Of a DNA stretch of 64,000 nucleotides, positions 24,621 through 35,779 are shown one piece after another. The DNA is from Helopsaltes ochotensis (Eukaryota > Chordata > Aves > Passeriformes > Locustellidae). The position numbers were made by a program, and so were the translations under genes. The stretch spans positions 124,001 through 188,000 of the forward strand of contig VXBM01001216.1 of NCBI GenBank assembly GCA_013400155.1. The letters are read 5' to 3'. How positions within the stretch are numbered: the stretch's first letter is position 1; each line of letters starts with the position of its first letter. The notes under the pieces are model-generated. The model saw nothing but the letters and a program-made list of their open reading frames with translations, was not told the DNA's origin and did no database searches.

Positions 24621-25259
24621 TAAGGAGTTTCTTTAAGAGGAAGGCCACCACTAGTATTAAGGATCTGAAATACACATCTCTTCCTGAACAATAGATGAAT
24701 TGCCCTTCAGTTTTTTAATTTAAAGCTATGTTTTCTCTGTCAAGTAAGAATGCCACCTGATGTACGAGGTGTTTCTCATTGGGCTGTGGGCTTCGGTGAG
24801 AGAACCAAGACCTTTCTGAAGGGGAAACTGCCCTCGCTGCTGCCCAGGGTATAAGTGGCTGCCCTAAACTGACAGCTATGCAGAACTGTGTAGCTTCTTA
24901 AGCTTAGCAAGTTATAAATGGTATTCCTCATAATGACCTTGAGGGGTGAATATTGTGTGTCCCAGGCACACACAGAGAAGATGGAGGGTGTTGTGCTTTG
25001 GGTCTCTGAGTAACACATTTCCAAAGGAACGTTGCGCAGCCTCAGACAAATTGGGAAGATACATGCTCATACATAGAAGGATGCTACTGCTTCTATTGCA
25101 AGCACAATTCTGGAAGTGTAATGATAATGAGAGGAAGTGGAGGACTTCCTGCATTAGTTTTTGTGGCTGTGTGAAGGGGCTGTCTGAATTGCAGCTGTGT
25201 TGCACAACTGATAAAAGTTAGGTTGGGCTGAGTCTCCTGAGATGTGAACTAATACACCT
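24621..25259. other. Non-coding stretch, nothing recognised
   Basis: Small overlapping frames on both strands at 24776-25221 (82-97 codons) match no family. No repeats were seen. Confidence 0.5.
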
Positions 25260-25520
25260 TCTCTTCATGCTGCATGCAGAGTGGTTAAATTTTTATTAAC
25301 CTGGAAGTCAGAACAGCAGTAATAATCACTGAGTATGCTATTTATCTCTGTATTTTACTTCAAGTCGATTGCTTTCGCACAAAATGTGTTGGTGCTAGAG
25401 TGCGTCCTTAAAATATAATTCACCCATTCGGGAAAAATTTCCACAGTAAACTAATTACTTAGCATGTAAGTAGCCTGTGTAAGCTGGGAGAAAGAAAAGT
25501 GTAATGGCACGCCTTTAATA
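25260..25520. promoter_or_regulatory. Candidate conserved non-coding element
   Basis: An AT-rich block that nevertheless retains several CpG dinucleotides (near 25367, 25377, 25402 and 25430). It has homeodomain words (CTAATTAC) and a run of unique sequence without simple repeats. Retained CpGs in AT-rich DNA can indicate constraint. This is an inference. Confidence 0.2.
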
Positions 25521-26220
25521 TTTTGATATCCCTCTTAGAGGTCTCTAAGCAAGAAAGGGAGAAATTCTAAATGGGGAAATGATTAGTTTTGTTTGGAAAA
25601 AGCTCGGGATATATGTGGTGTGCTGGAGGGAAGATAGTGTGATTTAAATTCATTTCTGAAACATCCAAACTACTTTTACCTAATTTCTAGATTTGACTCC
25701 TGCACTATGGATTTATAAAGCAAATTGATGAAATGTTACTGAATGTATTTTATTTATTGTCTTTTGGGTGATGACTGTTAAAATGTTTTTCGTGTTTATC
25801 TGTTCAATATTTTGTTTTGTAATATCTTTATGGTGGCTTTAGTGAGTGGTTTTTCTATTTATTCAAGGTACAATGTTAGTTTCTTTTTCAACTTGTAAGT
25901 TTGCTTGTATGGTTTCTTTTTTTAAGGTCTGGGACCTTGATGAACTTTACTGTAGGGTTGAGGGGTGATTCTGAGGCCAGTATGTGAGACATTTATTTAA
26001 GGTGTAAGGAGAAGGGAAGCCTGTTTCTCTTCTGCCTTTTTGGGGGTATGGTTTTGTACCCTGTACATAGCAGAAGTGCTTTGGAAAGTGCATGTTTTGG
26101 AAGGTGCTTTTTCCATGTCTGTGGATGAGAAGTATTACTGTGCTGGTCAGTGAGAGAGCATTTTAGAAAGAGTAACGTATGCCAGATTTAATTAGCTCCA
26201 CCTTGGTGGCTGATAGTGTT
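25521..26220. other. Non-coding stretch, nothing recognised
   Basis: T-rich unique sequence with no notable frame or repeat. Confidence 0.55.
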
Positions 26221-26255
26221 TGTTGGTTTTGGGGTTGGTTTGTTTGTTTGTTTTG
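26221..26255. repeat. T/G-rich tract with (GTTT)n
   Basis: The plus strand is almost only T and G, with three consecutive GTTT units near 26239-26250. It matches the other T/G tracts in the window. Confidence 0.85.
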
Positions 26256-27477
26256 AATAGTCGTAATGGCCACTCAAGTTAAAGAAATTAAAGAATCAAA
26301 TATACTGTAATCATGGGCGGTGGAGGGAACCATAGGTGAAAATAGCTTGTTACATCTGGGAATTTTTTATCAGAGAAAATAATACTTTGGGAAAATCAAC
26401 TTGATTTTCCTGTCATTGTGCTGTACTGCAGGTGTGTATATCCTGTATTAAACCAGGCAAACTAGAAAAGTCCTGTTTCCCAGCAACCCAAAGGGTGTGT
26501 GTTTGCCTTTGATAACTGCAGAATGTTTAAAGTCACATATTTGAAGATAATTGAGGGGTCCTCTACTTTCAATGCAGAATAAGATGGATTAGGTAGTTTC
26601 TGTTAAGGATATAATACTGACATTGCCAGTTAGCTAGACACAAAAGATTTTATGATGAGATACTGATCTTGTGGTGTAAGTTACTTTAGAAAAAACAGAG
26701 AACTCTGGAAAGCAGACACTGAAGACAAGGGTGGCAGTCGCACCATAAAAGCTGGTCCATTATGTAACATTAGGATGAAAAGCAACAGAGAGAAGCTCAA
26801 TTTCCAGAGTCCAGCTGCTTCCCTAAGTGCAAAGCTGTAGATAATGCAGGAAATAAATAAATACAAATGTACATTCAGAAGAATACCTAAATCTTCCAAG
26901 TGCATAAAAAGGCTGAATATTAAGTTTTTCATATCATTGCAGGCCAGATATGTTTACCTTTTTGTGTGTGTGTTGGTGTCTTTCTGAACAGTTTTACTCA
27001 GAAAACTAAACCATGGGTTTCCGGTTCTTTAAGAGGAAACGGAGTGTGCTGTTAGTTTTTCTTCAGCTGCCTTCAGTTATTTTACCTATGTACATGTGAA
27101 AGGACAAACCATGGACTAGCCTGCCTGTTCAACTGCCTGTGTTATAAATCTCTTTTAGCATTGGGCAGGGACACATTCCAGAATATGTCGGTCTTCTCAG
27201 GCTTCATAAAAAAGATCTCAAAGGTCAGACAGGGGGAGCATGCTCATTAAGGAGAAAAATGTTTTCTTTCTGTACATTCATATATCAATAAACTCAGAAA
27301 TACTTGCCATTACTTTTATTATTGTTTCTTTGTATTCCATGGATATTAGTTTCTGAGGAAATTAATATTTTGTCCAGATCCTTTTATTGAGAAAGTTTGC
27401 TCTGATGGGTTATTTTAAATTGTAGTGGTCAAGTTTTGTCACAGTACTACAAATAAGGATTTGTATTTTTTAACTGC
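26256..27477. other. Non-coding stretch, nothing recognised
   Basis: Unique AT-rich sequence with only small frames such as 26681-26932 minus. Nothing was recognised. Confidence 0.55.
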
Positions 27478-27850
27478 TTAATCACCTCCTTTGCTGAAAT
27501 TTCCTCCTTTATTGTAGTTGAGAGCTGTGGATACGTTCACATGAAATTTCAGCCAGGACAGCGGCAACAGAATTATTTGATGTCTTTGATTATTAAATAC
27601 GTGAAAATAATGCAACACATAGAAAGCCTTGTCAATGACGCTCATGTAACCTGTCATTGCAGTCCATGCTTCTAACTTCCCTTTTAAATGTGCCAGAAGA
27701 GGCCTACATGGATTAAAGGTCACGGTATGTGTATTGCTGTCAGACTGCATTATTATGGCAAATGGATGCATTTTGTTCCATGTCCTTAGTCTCTGTGGGT
27801 TGTAATTTCTGTGAAGGTGGAGATGAATAAACATGTCTCATTTTATTATT
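27478..27850. promoter_or_regulatory. Candidate conserved non-coding element with NBRE site
   Basis: About 370 bases of high-complexity sequence. It contains AAAGGTCA at 27715-27722, an exact match to the NR4A (NBRE) monomer site. Nearby are TGTCAATGACG and ACCTGTCATT (PBX/MEIS-like TGTCA words) and TTGATTATTAAAT. A 118-codon minus-strand frame (27478-27834) spans the block but has no recognised domain. An open frame through a possibly constrained block could also mean an unrecognised exon. The evidence is motif and texture only. Confidence 0.3.
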
Positions 27851-28839
27851 GTAAGATGAAACAGGCATGAGTTTCTCATGGTTCTGAGCTTTCTACCCAG
27901 TTCTTGCACTCTGCCTGAACACTCTCCCTGTAATTATACCTTTTGCATGTAGTTCTCGGTATAGCTGAACAGCGTGAGTCCAGCCTTACATTTATGAAGT
28001 TTTGCTGTTTTAATTATTAATGATGGAGAAGGTGTGTTTCTGTGGACAGACAGGTGTCTCCTGTCGTTTATTGAAGGGATCTTTGGGATTTAATGAATTT
28101 TTATTCTGTAGGCTGATAAATCCAATTGAAGTTGAGGATTAAAAAAAAAATTCCTGCAGGCCCTTTGATGCTATGGATGCTCTTTCTATGCTTGCAGACT
28201 AAGTGGTTCAGCGGGCACAGTAACTCCCCACCAAAGAACTGAGCGTATGGCAGCTGAAAAAGAGAGTGATAATGCATGGTGAGGCTGCCAAGCAGGAAGA
28301 TAGAGAGTGCTGTAGTGACAAAGCATGTGGCAGCACTTGGGGCTTTCCAAGAGATAATCTAGCTGTAATGCTCTTGATTTCTAAGGAAGAAATTGCTAGA
28401 AACACGATACAGTTTTATCTCAACAAGACTGACTTGGCCTGGGCTAGATGTGTTATTGCTTCTGTTGTTACAAGAACAATTTAGTTGCATCCCTTTTTTT
28501 AAGGTGCATATATCATCTTTCTTCAAAAAACACAAACTCGCGACCGATTTACTGAAGGCACTTCTTTTCTCAGTTTCACTGTGTTCCCTCAGTCATCTGG
28601 CGATGAGGTTACGTAAGTTAAACTGGGTCTGTCTCCTCTTGAATGCAGTGATTAGTGCTCCGAGTAAACTAATCCAAACCACTGCATCCAATATGTGCAC
28701 ACAGGCGTAGCTGAAGCAGGGTAGGGGGGCAAAAGGAGATTATTGGTTAAAAAGAAAGAATAGCTCAACATGACTTTCCTTTTCGATAGGCTCATATGGG
28801 GTTCAGAGTGAGGACAGTGGCTTTGAAACTTCTATGTAT
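27851..28839. other. Non-coding stretch, partly CNE-like
   Basis: Unique sequence. The part from 28260 to 28640 is high-complexity, has retained CpGs (ACTCGCGACCG near 28540) and has overlapping frames of 72-105 codons on the plus strand. No family was recognised. Confidence 0.4.
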
Positions 28840-29210
28840 CAAATGTCATTTTTAGACATTTTTAGCTCTAATTTCATGAAGAGTAATAAAGCTAAATTTA
28901 AACAGGGGGCTTTCACGTGCCAGTGTTGACAGGTACTATTGGCATGTTTGCTGTAGAATGTGATTTTTTTAAAAGTCTTTGTCATTGCAATACAGAAGTG
29001 GGCTTTTGGCCTCCCAATTATACATTGTGTTTTTATTATCAGTGATTTTGGTCCTGTTCCATAAACTATACAAAATTTAAATACACTTCTGCATTTTGGG
29101 AGAAAAACTGTATAAGTGAGAGGGTTTTTTTCTTTTTTAAAAAAGGACTTGATAGTTTCATCCAAAAGACTACAGTGTGCAAAGGTAAAGTACACTGTTT
29201 CTGGTTATGT
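28840..29210. promoter_or_regulatory. Candidate conserved non-coding element
   Basis: High-complexity AT-rich block with a CACGTG E-box (TTTCACGTGCC near 28914), CCAATTATAC, and a TTTTTAGACATTTTTAG near-repeat. A 118-codon minus-strand frame (28839-29195) covers it without recognisable domains. The long open frame plus low simple-repeat content makes it worth aligning. A non-coding regulatory reading is preferred. Confidence 0.28.
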
Positions 29211-29371
29211 GCTGGGGTATATTTAATCTCTTCTGTTGGTTTTAAAATCTGTTAATAAACTTAATGTTTTGTTCTGCCATATCTGGGCTCTTTTTGGTAA
29301 CAGCCATCAACAGTGAAAATTATAAGGACTTCATGGAGGCTTGCAAACATTTTTCTTGCAATAGAAGGCTG

Positions 29372-29407
29372 AGGGGTTTTTTTTTGGTTTTGGTGTTGTT
29401 TTTTTTA
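29372..29407. repeat. T/G-rich low-complexity tract
   Basis: GGGG followed by T runs and GGTTTTGGTG on the plus strand. It is similar to the other T/G tracts. Confidence 0.85.
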
Positions 29408-29579
29408 TTAAGTAAAGGAGGCAACCAGGATGTTAACTGAGCAACCAAGGATGTCCTCCACAGAAGCCCTATGTGAAGTGAAAGGTCATTCCAAGTTGGA
29501 GTTTGCATGGTTTAGAGAACAGGAAGAATAAAATATTGAGTGTAATTTAAAACAAGCGCCTCTTTTAACATATCGATTC

Positions 29580-29830
29580 AAAGGGTACCGTGCAGCAGCA
29601 CGTCAGACCCTCTCCTCCTTGGCTGCTGAGTCATCCATCACTCGGTATTTTTTTCCGATATGATCGCTGCTGAGAAATGGAAACCGAGCCCAGCCTGTGG
29701 CTTGCGGTGGGTGACAGGACGGTCTCCGCCTTTCCGGAGCCGGGGACCTGCGGGCAGCGGGCTCCCTCTGCAGCTCCGGGAGGAGCTCCGTGCTCTCTGC
29801 TGAGCTTCAGGGATGTGCTTCCCTCTGTTT
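29580..29830. promoter_or_regulatory. CpG-rich patch with AP-1/MAF-type site
   Basis: This is the most CpG-rich place in the window. I count at least a dozen CpG in about 170 bases (29640-29800), inside otherwise CpG-poor DNA. TGCTGAGTCA at 29624-29633 matches a MAF half-site joined to an AP-1 core. It is too short for a classical CpG island. It could be a small promoter, an enhancer or an unmethylated element. Overlapping frames on both strands (29631-29925) reflect GC content and are not taken as coding. Confidence 0.35.
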
Positions 29831-30094
29831 TCAGTGGCATGTTTAAATTTTCTCTAGTTGTTCAGGGACCCTGCAGTCAAGCAGTTCGAACTTCCTCCTC
29901 CTTACTCTTCCAAGCAAAGGTATAGCTCAGCCAGGTGTTACTTTGTTGCTAAAAGCACTGGCCGCGCTTTCAGATTTGGTACAGTATTTCAGTCCTTAAG
30001 GTATTCAGACTTTCAGATTGTTCTGAAAGTCTAAATCTCCAAGTGGAGCAACTGATCAAAAATAGAAACACTGCAAAGTTCGTATCAGAGAAAG

Positions 30095-30145
30095 TAATGG
30101 GATTACTGTTAGTAATTAGCTACTAATTATGGTAATTTTATGAAT
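30095..30145. promoter_or_regulatory. Homeodomain-site cluster with perfect palindrome
   Basis: Within 45 bases there are GGATTAC (30100-30106), TAATTAG (30113-30119), CTAATTA (30123-30129) and TAATT (30133-30137). The middle two form a 7-bp perfect inverted repeat with a 3-base spacer. Paired TAAT cores are bound by homeodomain dimers in known enhancers. The function here is inferred. Confidence 0.4.
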
Positions 30146-31013
30146 TCCAAGTATTAAATGGATGTGGACAGATGTTCTTTAAGTATCTTGGGTTTACTAC
30201 ACAAAAGAACATCTCATGACACTCTTGCATGAACTGATGTACTGCAGATGACAAAGGAAAAATTTAAATTTTTATAGGGCTCTTTTTGAATGCCTCACGT
30301 TCTATTCTTTTTAATGTTTTTATCTGTTTGCACTTAAATTACTAAAAACATGAGCTGTACCTGCAGTGCTTTAGTGCAGCAGCTCTGATTTCTGGAGCCT
30401 GTGTGTGCTGGTATTACAGTATGTAAACTTAGAACTCTTGGACATCTTTGTAGCCCTCCTGGGGAAGAAGCAGCAGGTTAGAACCCTGGATATTGTAAAG
30501 GCTTGCAGGAAGAAGGAAAATCAAGGTACATATATGATGCAGGAAAAATCGACCAAAAGTTGCTGCAGTTTTGCCGTGCAGGCTCTTTCAGCAGAGGGCA
30601 GTACCGGCTCTCTGTGCTTCAGTGTTCCAGGGCTGCACAATGGCAAGCGGCAGGATGTGGATGTGCCAAGCTGGTCTCAGCACAGGCTTTCAGCTGAGTG
30701 AGTTTGTAATAGGTGGCTAGAAGGGAACTGTGAATAGATTTTGGAACACCTGTGTAAAAATGACAGTCAATGCAGTATTGCAAGGTAAGTCCTGTTAGCC
30801 ACTTATCCATTCCTGCTGGCAGGGTTGGTGCCTTCTTGGGTTGTCAGCTCCTTGTCCAGGTGATTGCCTGTTTTCCTACTTGCAAAGAGACTAAGTCCAA
30901 TGCACAGGAGCCAGCACACAAGGCGATAGCAAGATGTGTTCTGGACTGTTGCTGGTGCATCAGCTGGTTCGGTACAGGATGACAATTGCATTGCCACAAA
31001 ATAAATCCAGCTT
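30146..31013. other. Non-coding stretch, nothing recognised
   Basis: Unique sequence with overlapping small frames at 30405-30701 and 30770-30982 on the plus strand. No domain or repeat was recognised. It abuts the 3' end of a CR1 copy. Confidence 0.5.
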
Positions 31014-31530
31014 TTCACAGAATCATTCAGGATGGAAAGGAGTCCAAGATCATTGAGTCCAACCTTAGCCCAAACACCACCGTACCCACTAAAGCACAGC
31101 ACTAAGTGCCATGTCCAGTCATTTCTTGAACAGCCCTAGGGCGGTGGTGATTCCACCACTTCCACCACTTGCCTGGGCAACCCATTCCAAAGCTTAACCA
31201 CCATTCAGTGAAGAATTTCTTCCTGATGTGCAACCTGAACCTCTCCTGGCACAGCCTGAGGCTGTTTCCACTAGTCCTATCACTTGTTTCCTGGGAAAAG
31301 AGATCAACCCCCACCTTGCTACAACCTCCTTTCAGGTCCTTGTAGAGAGCAATAAGGTCACCCCTGAGCCTCCTTTTCTGCAGGCTAAACCACCTCAGCT
31401 CCCTGTGCTGCTCCTCATCAGACTTGTGCTTCAGAACCTTCCCTAGCTCTGTTGCCTTCTCTGGACACACTCCAGCGCCTCAGTCTTTTCCTTGCAGTGA
31501 AGGCCTCAGAACTGGACAGAGGACTCAAGT
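31014..31530 (-). mobile_element. CR1 LINE, 5'-truncated, 3' half, broken ORF2
   Basis: Read on the minus strand this is the 3' end of a CR1 non-LTR retrotransposon, an element that copies itself through an RNA intermediate using its ORF2 endonuclease/reverse transcriptase. Only the C-terminal tail of ORF2 and the 3' UTR remain. The frame 31102-31470 contains the signature KRRLRGDLIALYKDLKGG at residues 32-49 and the RFRLHIRKKFFTE segment after it. Beyond FFTE (about 31204) the frame departs from the family pattern, indicating a frameshift. The 3' end near 31014-31060 has the conserved GGAAAGGAGTCCAAGATCAT antisense tail and an AGAATCATTC remnant of the terminal repeat. 5' truncation is usual for CR1. 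The copy is inactive. Confidence 0.92.
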
Positions 31531-32992
31531 TACAGACATTTATTTTCGTTTTATTGGTAGTCTCCCACTGTTTGTTTTTCTGCTGGTGCAGAATCCATTT
31601 AAGAGGTTATCTTACTGTGTGATTGATGAAAAATGTCAATGTCAAGCACGTCACATTAATTTTAAGCTTAGTTTGAAGTTCTTTTCCCCCTGAAGCCGAC
31701 TGGAATGTTCTAGGCATCTTCCACAAGGTGGAGCTTTAAGGCTCTGTGGCTGGGAATTTTTCCCTCGTGTCTAATAAGCAGAAAGATCAATGGAGTTTAT
31801 GAAATCTTACAAAATAGGTATAAACCAACTATTTCAACACTTTTCAAGAAAGAGAGTTAAGTTTTAGAAAAAGCAACAGACTCAACAGATACGACTGTAA
31901 TATGTCTGAGTCACTGGAATTAATGTTGTGAAAGAGAAAAGGAAGGATTGGAAAAAATAGTTCTCATTATTTATTTATTGTTTTGGTATTACTGTTTGCT
32001 TCCAAACTGACTTGAAAGGTAGGCAGAACTAGATAGAGAAAAGCATTATGAAAATAGTTGCTAACTCTTCATTTGTTGGGAGGAGGCTTTTTTTTTTATT
32101 TTAAACAGTCCTACCCCAAAAGAAGAGGAGGAACCTATAGATAACAGTTATTCTGATAGATAAAAGAAAGACAGCCTATTTCTTTCTTTTGTGCAGCTGT
32201 CTTCTCAAGATTGAGCTATGTATGCCTGTTCTCTAGAAGAGCACCTTTTTCTGTTTTTCACTCTGCCTGCCAGAAGTTGCCTCTTGCTGAATTCTGGAAA
32301 AGTGCTGCTGGTATTTCAGGCTGTGTTTCAGTAATCAGCTATCTTGAGCTGCCCATGTTTCTTTGAGTATCTGAACTGTGTTTTTTACTCTATTGCCATC
32401 TTGTCGGAAATCCCCTGCTGTTGATTTTTTTTGGAATGGAATTCATCATCTGCTCGCTGCGCTGCTGCTGGTAAGGCAATTTTATACATTAACTAGCACA
32501 GACATGTGTGGACATGAGCTGATGCTGTGCATACAGAAGCTGGGAAGGAGTTTAGCTGGAGAAGGGAAAGGAGGACTGGAAGGAGGGGGTAGCAGCAGTG
32601 GGGAAAAAAAACAAGATCCCAAGTGTCTTTCCTGTTGGGCTTTTCTACTTCAAGCTAGCCTTTCCTGATGATAACAAATGTTAGTAATCTATTTTTCCCT
32701 CATCTCTTTGCATGAAACAAAACTTGAGGATGGGAGAAGTTTACTGAACTCTCATTACAAGTGCTCTTTCCTTCTTACCTTTCTTCAGTAAACTCCTATG
32801 TTGCCCTCAATGTGTTCAGACCAAGAGACTTATCTAGTACTTTCTGCAGAATGTATCTTGTGCTTGACCTGAGTTGAAGATTTAGTTGTGAAACATTTTT
32901 CTCAATTTGAATAATGTTGTCTCTTTCATGCTTTCCATCTGGTGTCTGCATGAAATGACAAATTTGCTGTGATTTTTTAATCTGTGTTTCAG
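31531..32992. other. Non-coding stretch, nothing recognised
   Basis: Unique sequence beyond the truncated 5' side of the CR1. It contains an 89-codon frame overlapping the CR1 end and a 96-codon frame at 32378-32668, neither with recognisable domains. Confidence 0.5.
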
Positions 32993-33021
32993 GAGTCTCC
33001 CCAGGTTAGGAAGTAGGACAG
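32993..33021 (+). other. Candidate 29-nt small exon (speculative)
   Basis: An acceptor-like T-rich tract ending TGTTTCAG at 32992 is followed 29 bases later by ACAG/GTAAGA, a good donor. One of three frames is open. The length is not a multiple of three, so inclusion would shift frame. No host gene is visible. Confidence 0.12.
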
Positions 33022-35099
33022 GTAAGAACTTGGTAGAGAGACGGCATATCAGGAATCCACTTTCTCTCTTTGTAATGTTACTACAGCCCCATGTGATGGC
33101 TCTCTCCAGTTTTAGGCACAGAAAATAGCATATGTTAAATGCACTAAAAGGCAGGTGTGCTTTATGCCAAATTGCAGTGACTTAAGAGCCTCTCTGGGTA
33201 GACTGAGTGCACCTGATTCTGGACTTCATGTAGACTGGTGGATGAGCCAGTCTCTACTTGCTGGATCTGTGGCAGAGCCAAATTTTTAAGCTTCAGTTTT
33301 CCTCAGATGCTCTCACAGTCTTGACACATTAAAAACTGTCTAAAATTTATTTTTCTCTGGGTTCCATTTTTTTTTTCCAGATATCCTTTTCATTTGTTAT
33401 ATTTAAGTATTGGTTTGACACTAGCTGAGTAGATATAGCTGTTGGTAGGAAGTTTTGGCTGTTTTGGCAGTTTGAAGAGCCCTTCTCTATAATATAGTGT
33501 TAGGCTAGATTTCTGAGCCACAGCCTCAGAACAGACATTTGACTTGCAAAAAAACCAAAGTAACATGAGTAGGGTGGTAGAGTGAGCTTAAAATTATGGA
33601 GATTTTTCCCTCCCCCAGATGTTACTTGACACGTTGTATGGGCAGGAATTCTTGCCGTTCTCTCTGCTGCTTCTGCCAGTGTAGTTTGTGTGGTTTTCAA
33701 GGATTCTAAGTACTCCACCCATTCTCCTTATCAGCAATAGCAGAAAATACCTTTCTTTTCTGAAAACCATAGCAGTATCAATCACTTAAACATACTGTAG
33801 ATGCATGCTTTTGCATAATCCATAGTTTTGAACAATGAGTGATTCCATAGCAGTCAGTTCTAAATGCCAGTGGCTGTCTATGGAGTTGGATAAAGGATTA
33901 CTCATTTCCCATTCAAATAAATGGTGATTTTGACAGAGAGTGACAGGGCGAATAGAGTTAATAAAGCCAAGGATATTGAGGGTATATTTAGTAGGGGTAA
34001 ATACCTAATTTTTATATATATTACACAGGCCAATGCTCTATTGACCAAACCACCCCACACCAACAGTTCGGAGGCATTCCTGTGTTGGTAACAAGATACA
34101 GTTGTCTCAGAGCAAAGATTTTCTTAGCACTTATTAGCCAAAAGATCATAGTTGCTTTATTTTAAAAAACTTTGATATGGAGCTATTAAAATAGCAACCT
34201 AAGGTAGAGAATACATGTGGAAAAGGGTCTAAGTTTAGCTTAACCCTTGGAGAATGGCATAGGCAGTTGGTGACTCTGTAGCTGGATTCCCTTATGGTCC
34301 ATTTTCAATGTAAGTCCTATTTTCAGTATAGAATGTGAAAGAAATTCTGTGTAGCCATTTATTTAGCTTATAATCAGTGTGAGAAATTCCTCTGCAGCTT
34401 ACAAAGAGAGAAGGGTGACGGTGGAAAATATCATTACTGGGAACTTACATGCTATAATAAAATTGCCTGTGGCTTCAGCATCTCCTTTTTTCAAGTTTAC
34501 TAGTCCATAGCGTTCATGTCTCATCTTCTGTATGATTATCTTGCATTATTTTCATGACACAGGTAGACCTAGGTGCTCATAAAACTGAGAGATCAGCAAT
34601 ATGAACTTTAGCCTTTTGTTCTTGCCCTTCCTGCAGTCTACTGGAATTTTCTGTGCTGAGTTCCATGATGCTGAGAATGGTCATTGCACATGAAATGCTA
34701 GACTGATCTTAACTTTTAAAACAATTGAAAACAGGGATGTGGAAGTAATGCTTAACTTCCAAGGCAGCAACCCCTTATTTCCTAATATCTTGCCAAAAAT
34801 AGTCCATTTACTTGCCCCTAGGGCTGTTAGCTTAGCTGTAACTCCTGGACCAGGCATGTGCACTTCTCATCCTACTTTAAAAGCCACAACATGTAGAATT
34901 TAACAGCTAAAGCAGTTGTCATCTCCATAAATCACAAGGTGTTCATTTGTATTTGTTCATTTGCTCTGTGGGTGTATCCTGGTGGATGACTCTGTCCAGG
35001 TGTCCGGGCAGTCACTGGCTTCTCTGCTTTCAGCAGACACTTAGCCCCCTTGGCCTTCTCTGGGTATTTAAATTCTGTATGTTTTTTCTAGGTTTTCTT
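33022..35099. other. Non-coding stretch, nothing recognised
   Basis: Unique AT-rich sequence with frames of 72 codons or less. A short TATATATATTA patch lies near 34013-34022. No repeat family was recognised. Confidence 0.55.
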
Positions 35100-35450
35100 T
35101 AAAGCATGACTGATTGTATGAGTTTTAGAAGGATTTTTTTTTTCATTCCATACTCCTACTCTCCTATAAAGTTTTCTAGACACATGCTGGCTGGAGAGTC
35201 AACTAGGGGAAGGTTGGTACGAAAACTCATGCCAAGGGTGTCATCACATGACATGGCTTTCGATCGGAGGCCAAATGGGACACTGCACTTGCTGGATTTT
35301 GTTCCACTCTGTGAACTACCCTCACAAGTCCAGTGAGTGTGTTTTGTCCCAGTGTCTGATTAATAAACCCCTGACGTAAATAAAGAGAATACATCTTCCC
35401 AGGGGCAAGGGAATGGAAGCTTTGGATCATGATGGGAGTGGTTTGTTGTG
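35100..35450 (+). other. Unassigned segment with two AATAAA signals
   Basis: A 76-codon plus frame (35106-35336) is followed by two AATAAA polyadenylation signals at 35362-35367 and 35379-35384. This could be a terminal exon, a degraded LTR or chance. I found no polypurine tract, primer-binding site or terminal TG...CA boundaries that would establish an LTR, and no known domain in the frame. Confidence 0.2.
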
Positions 35451-35615
35451 TTATGTTGCATTGACTCTACAGCTGATGGACTTAATTTTCTGTGATTTTA
35501 ATACCTGGTCCATTCCACCTGTGGTTTATGTCGCTCATATTAGGTAAGGTTTGTGGGTGATGTGTAACTGATTTTGGTTCTAAATATCATAATTTCTAGG
35601 TCAGGTTTTAAGTTG

Positions 35616-35643
35616 ATGTAATTAGGTGATATGTAATTAGGTG
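35616..35643. promoter_or_regulatory. Direct repeat of a TAATTAG homeodomain site
   Basis: The 13-base word ATGTAATTAGGTG occurs at 35616-35628 and again at 35631-35643, a 15-base period. Each contains TAATTAG, a typical homeodomain core. Tandem spacing of about 1.5 helical turns could place two proteins on the DNA. The role is inferred. Confidence 0.4.
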
Positions 35644-35779
35644 GTAGCCAACCATTGATTATGGATGTATATATTGAATCAAATAATTTCTGATGAAGCT
35701 GCGCCTTTTTTAATCTGTTGAGAAACTTAAGAAGGGAAGAGATAAAACTGGAACTTAAAACCAGTTCATCAGCTACACC

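Noticed and set aside
31102..31470. 122-codon minus frame as a host gene
   Set aside because: It is the C-terminal part of CR1 ORF2 and departs from the family frame after FFTE.
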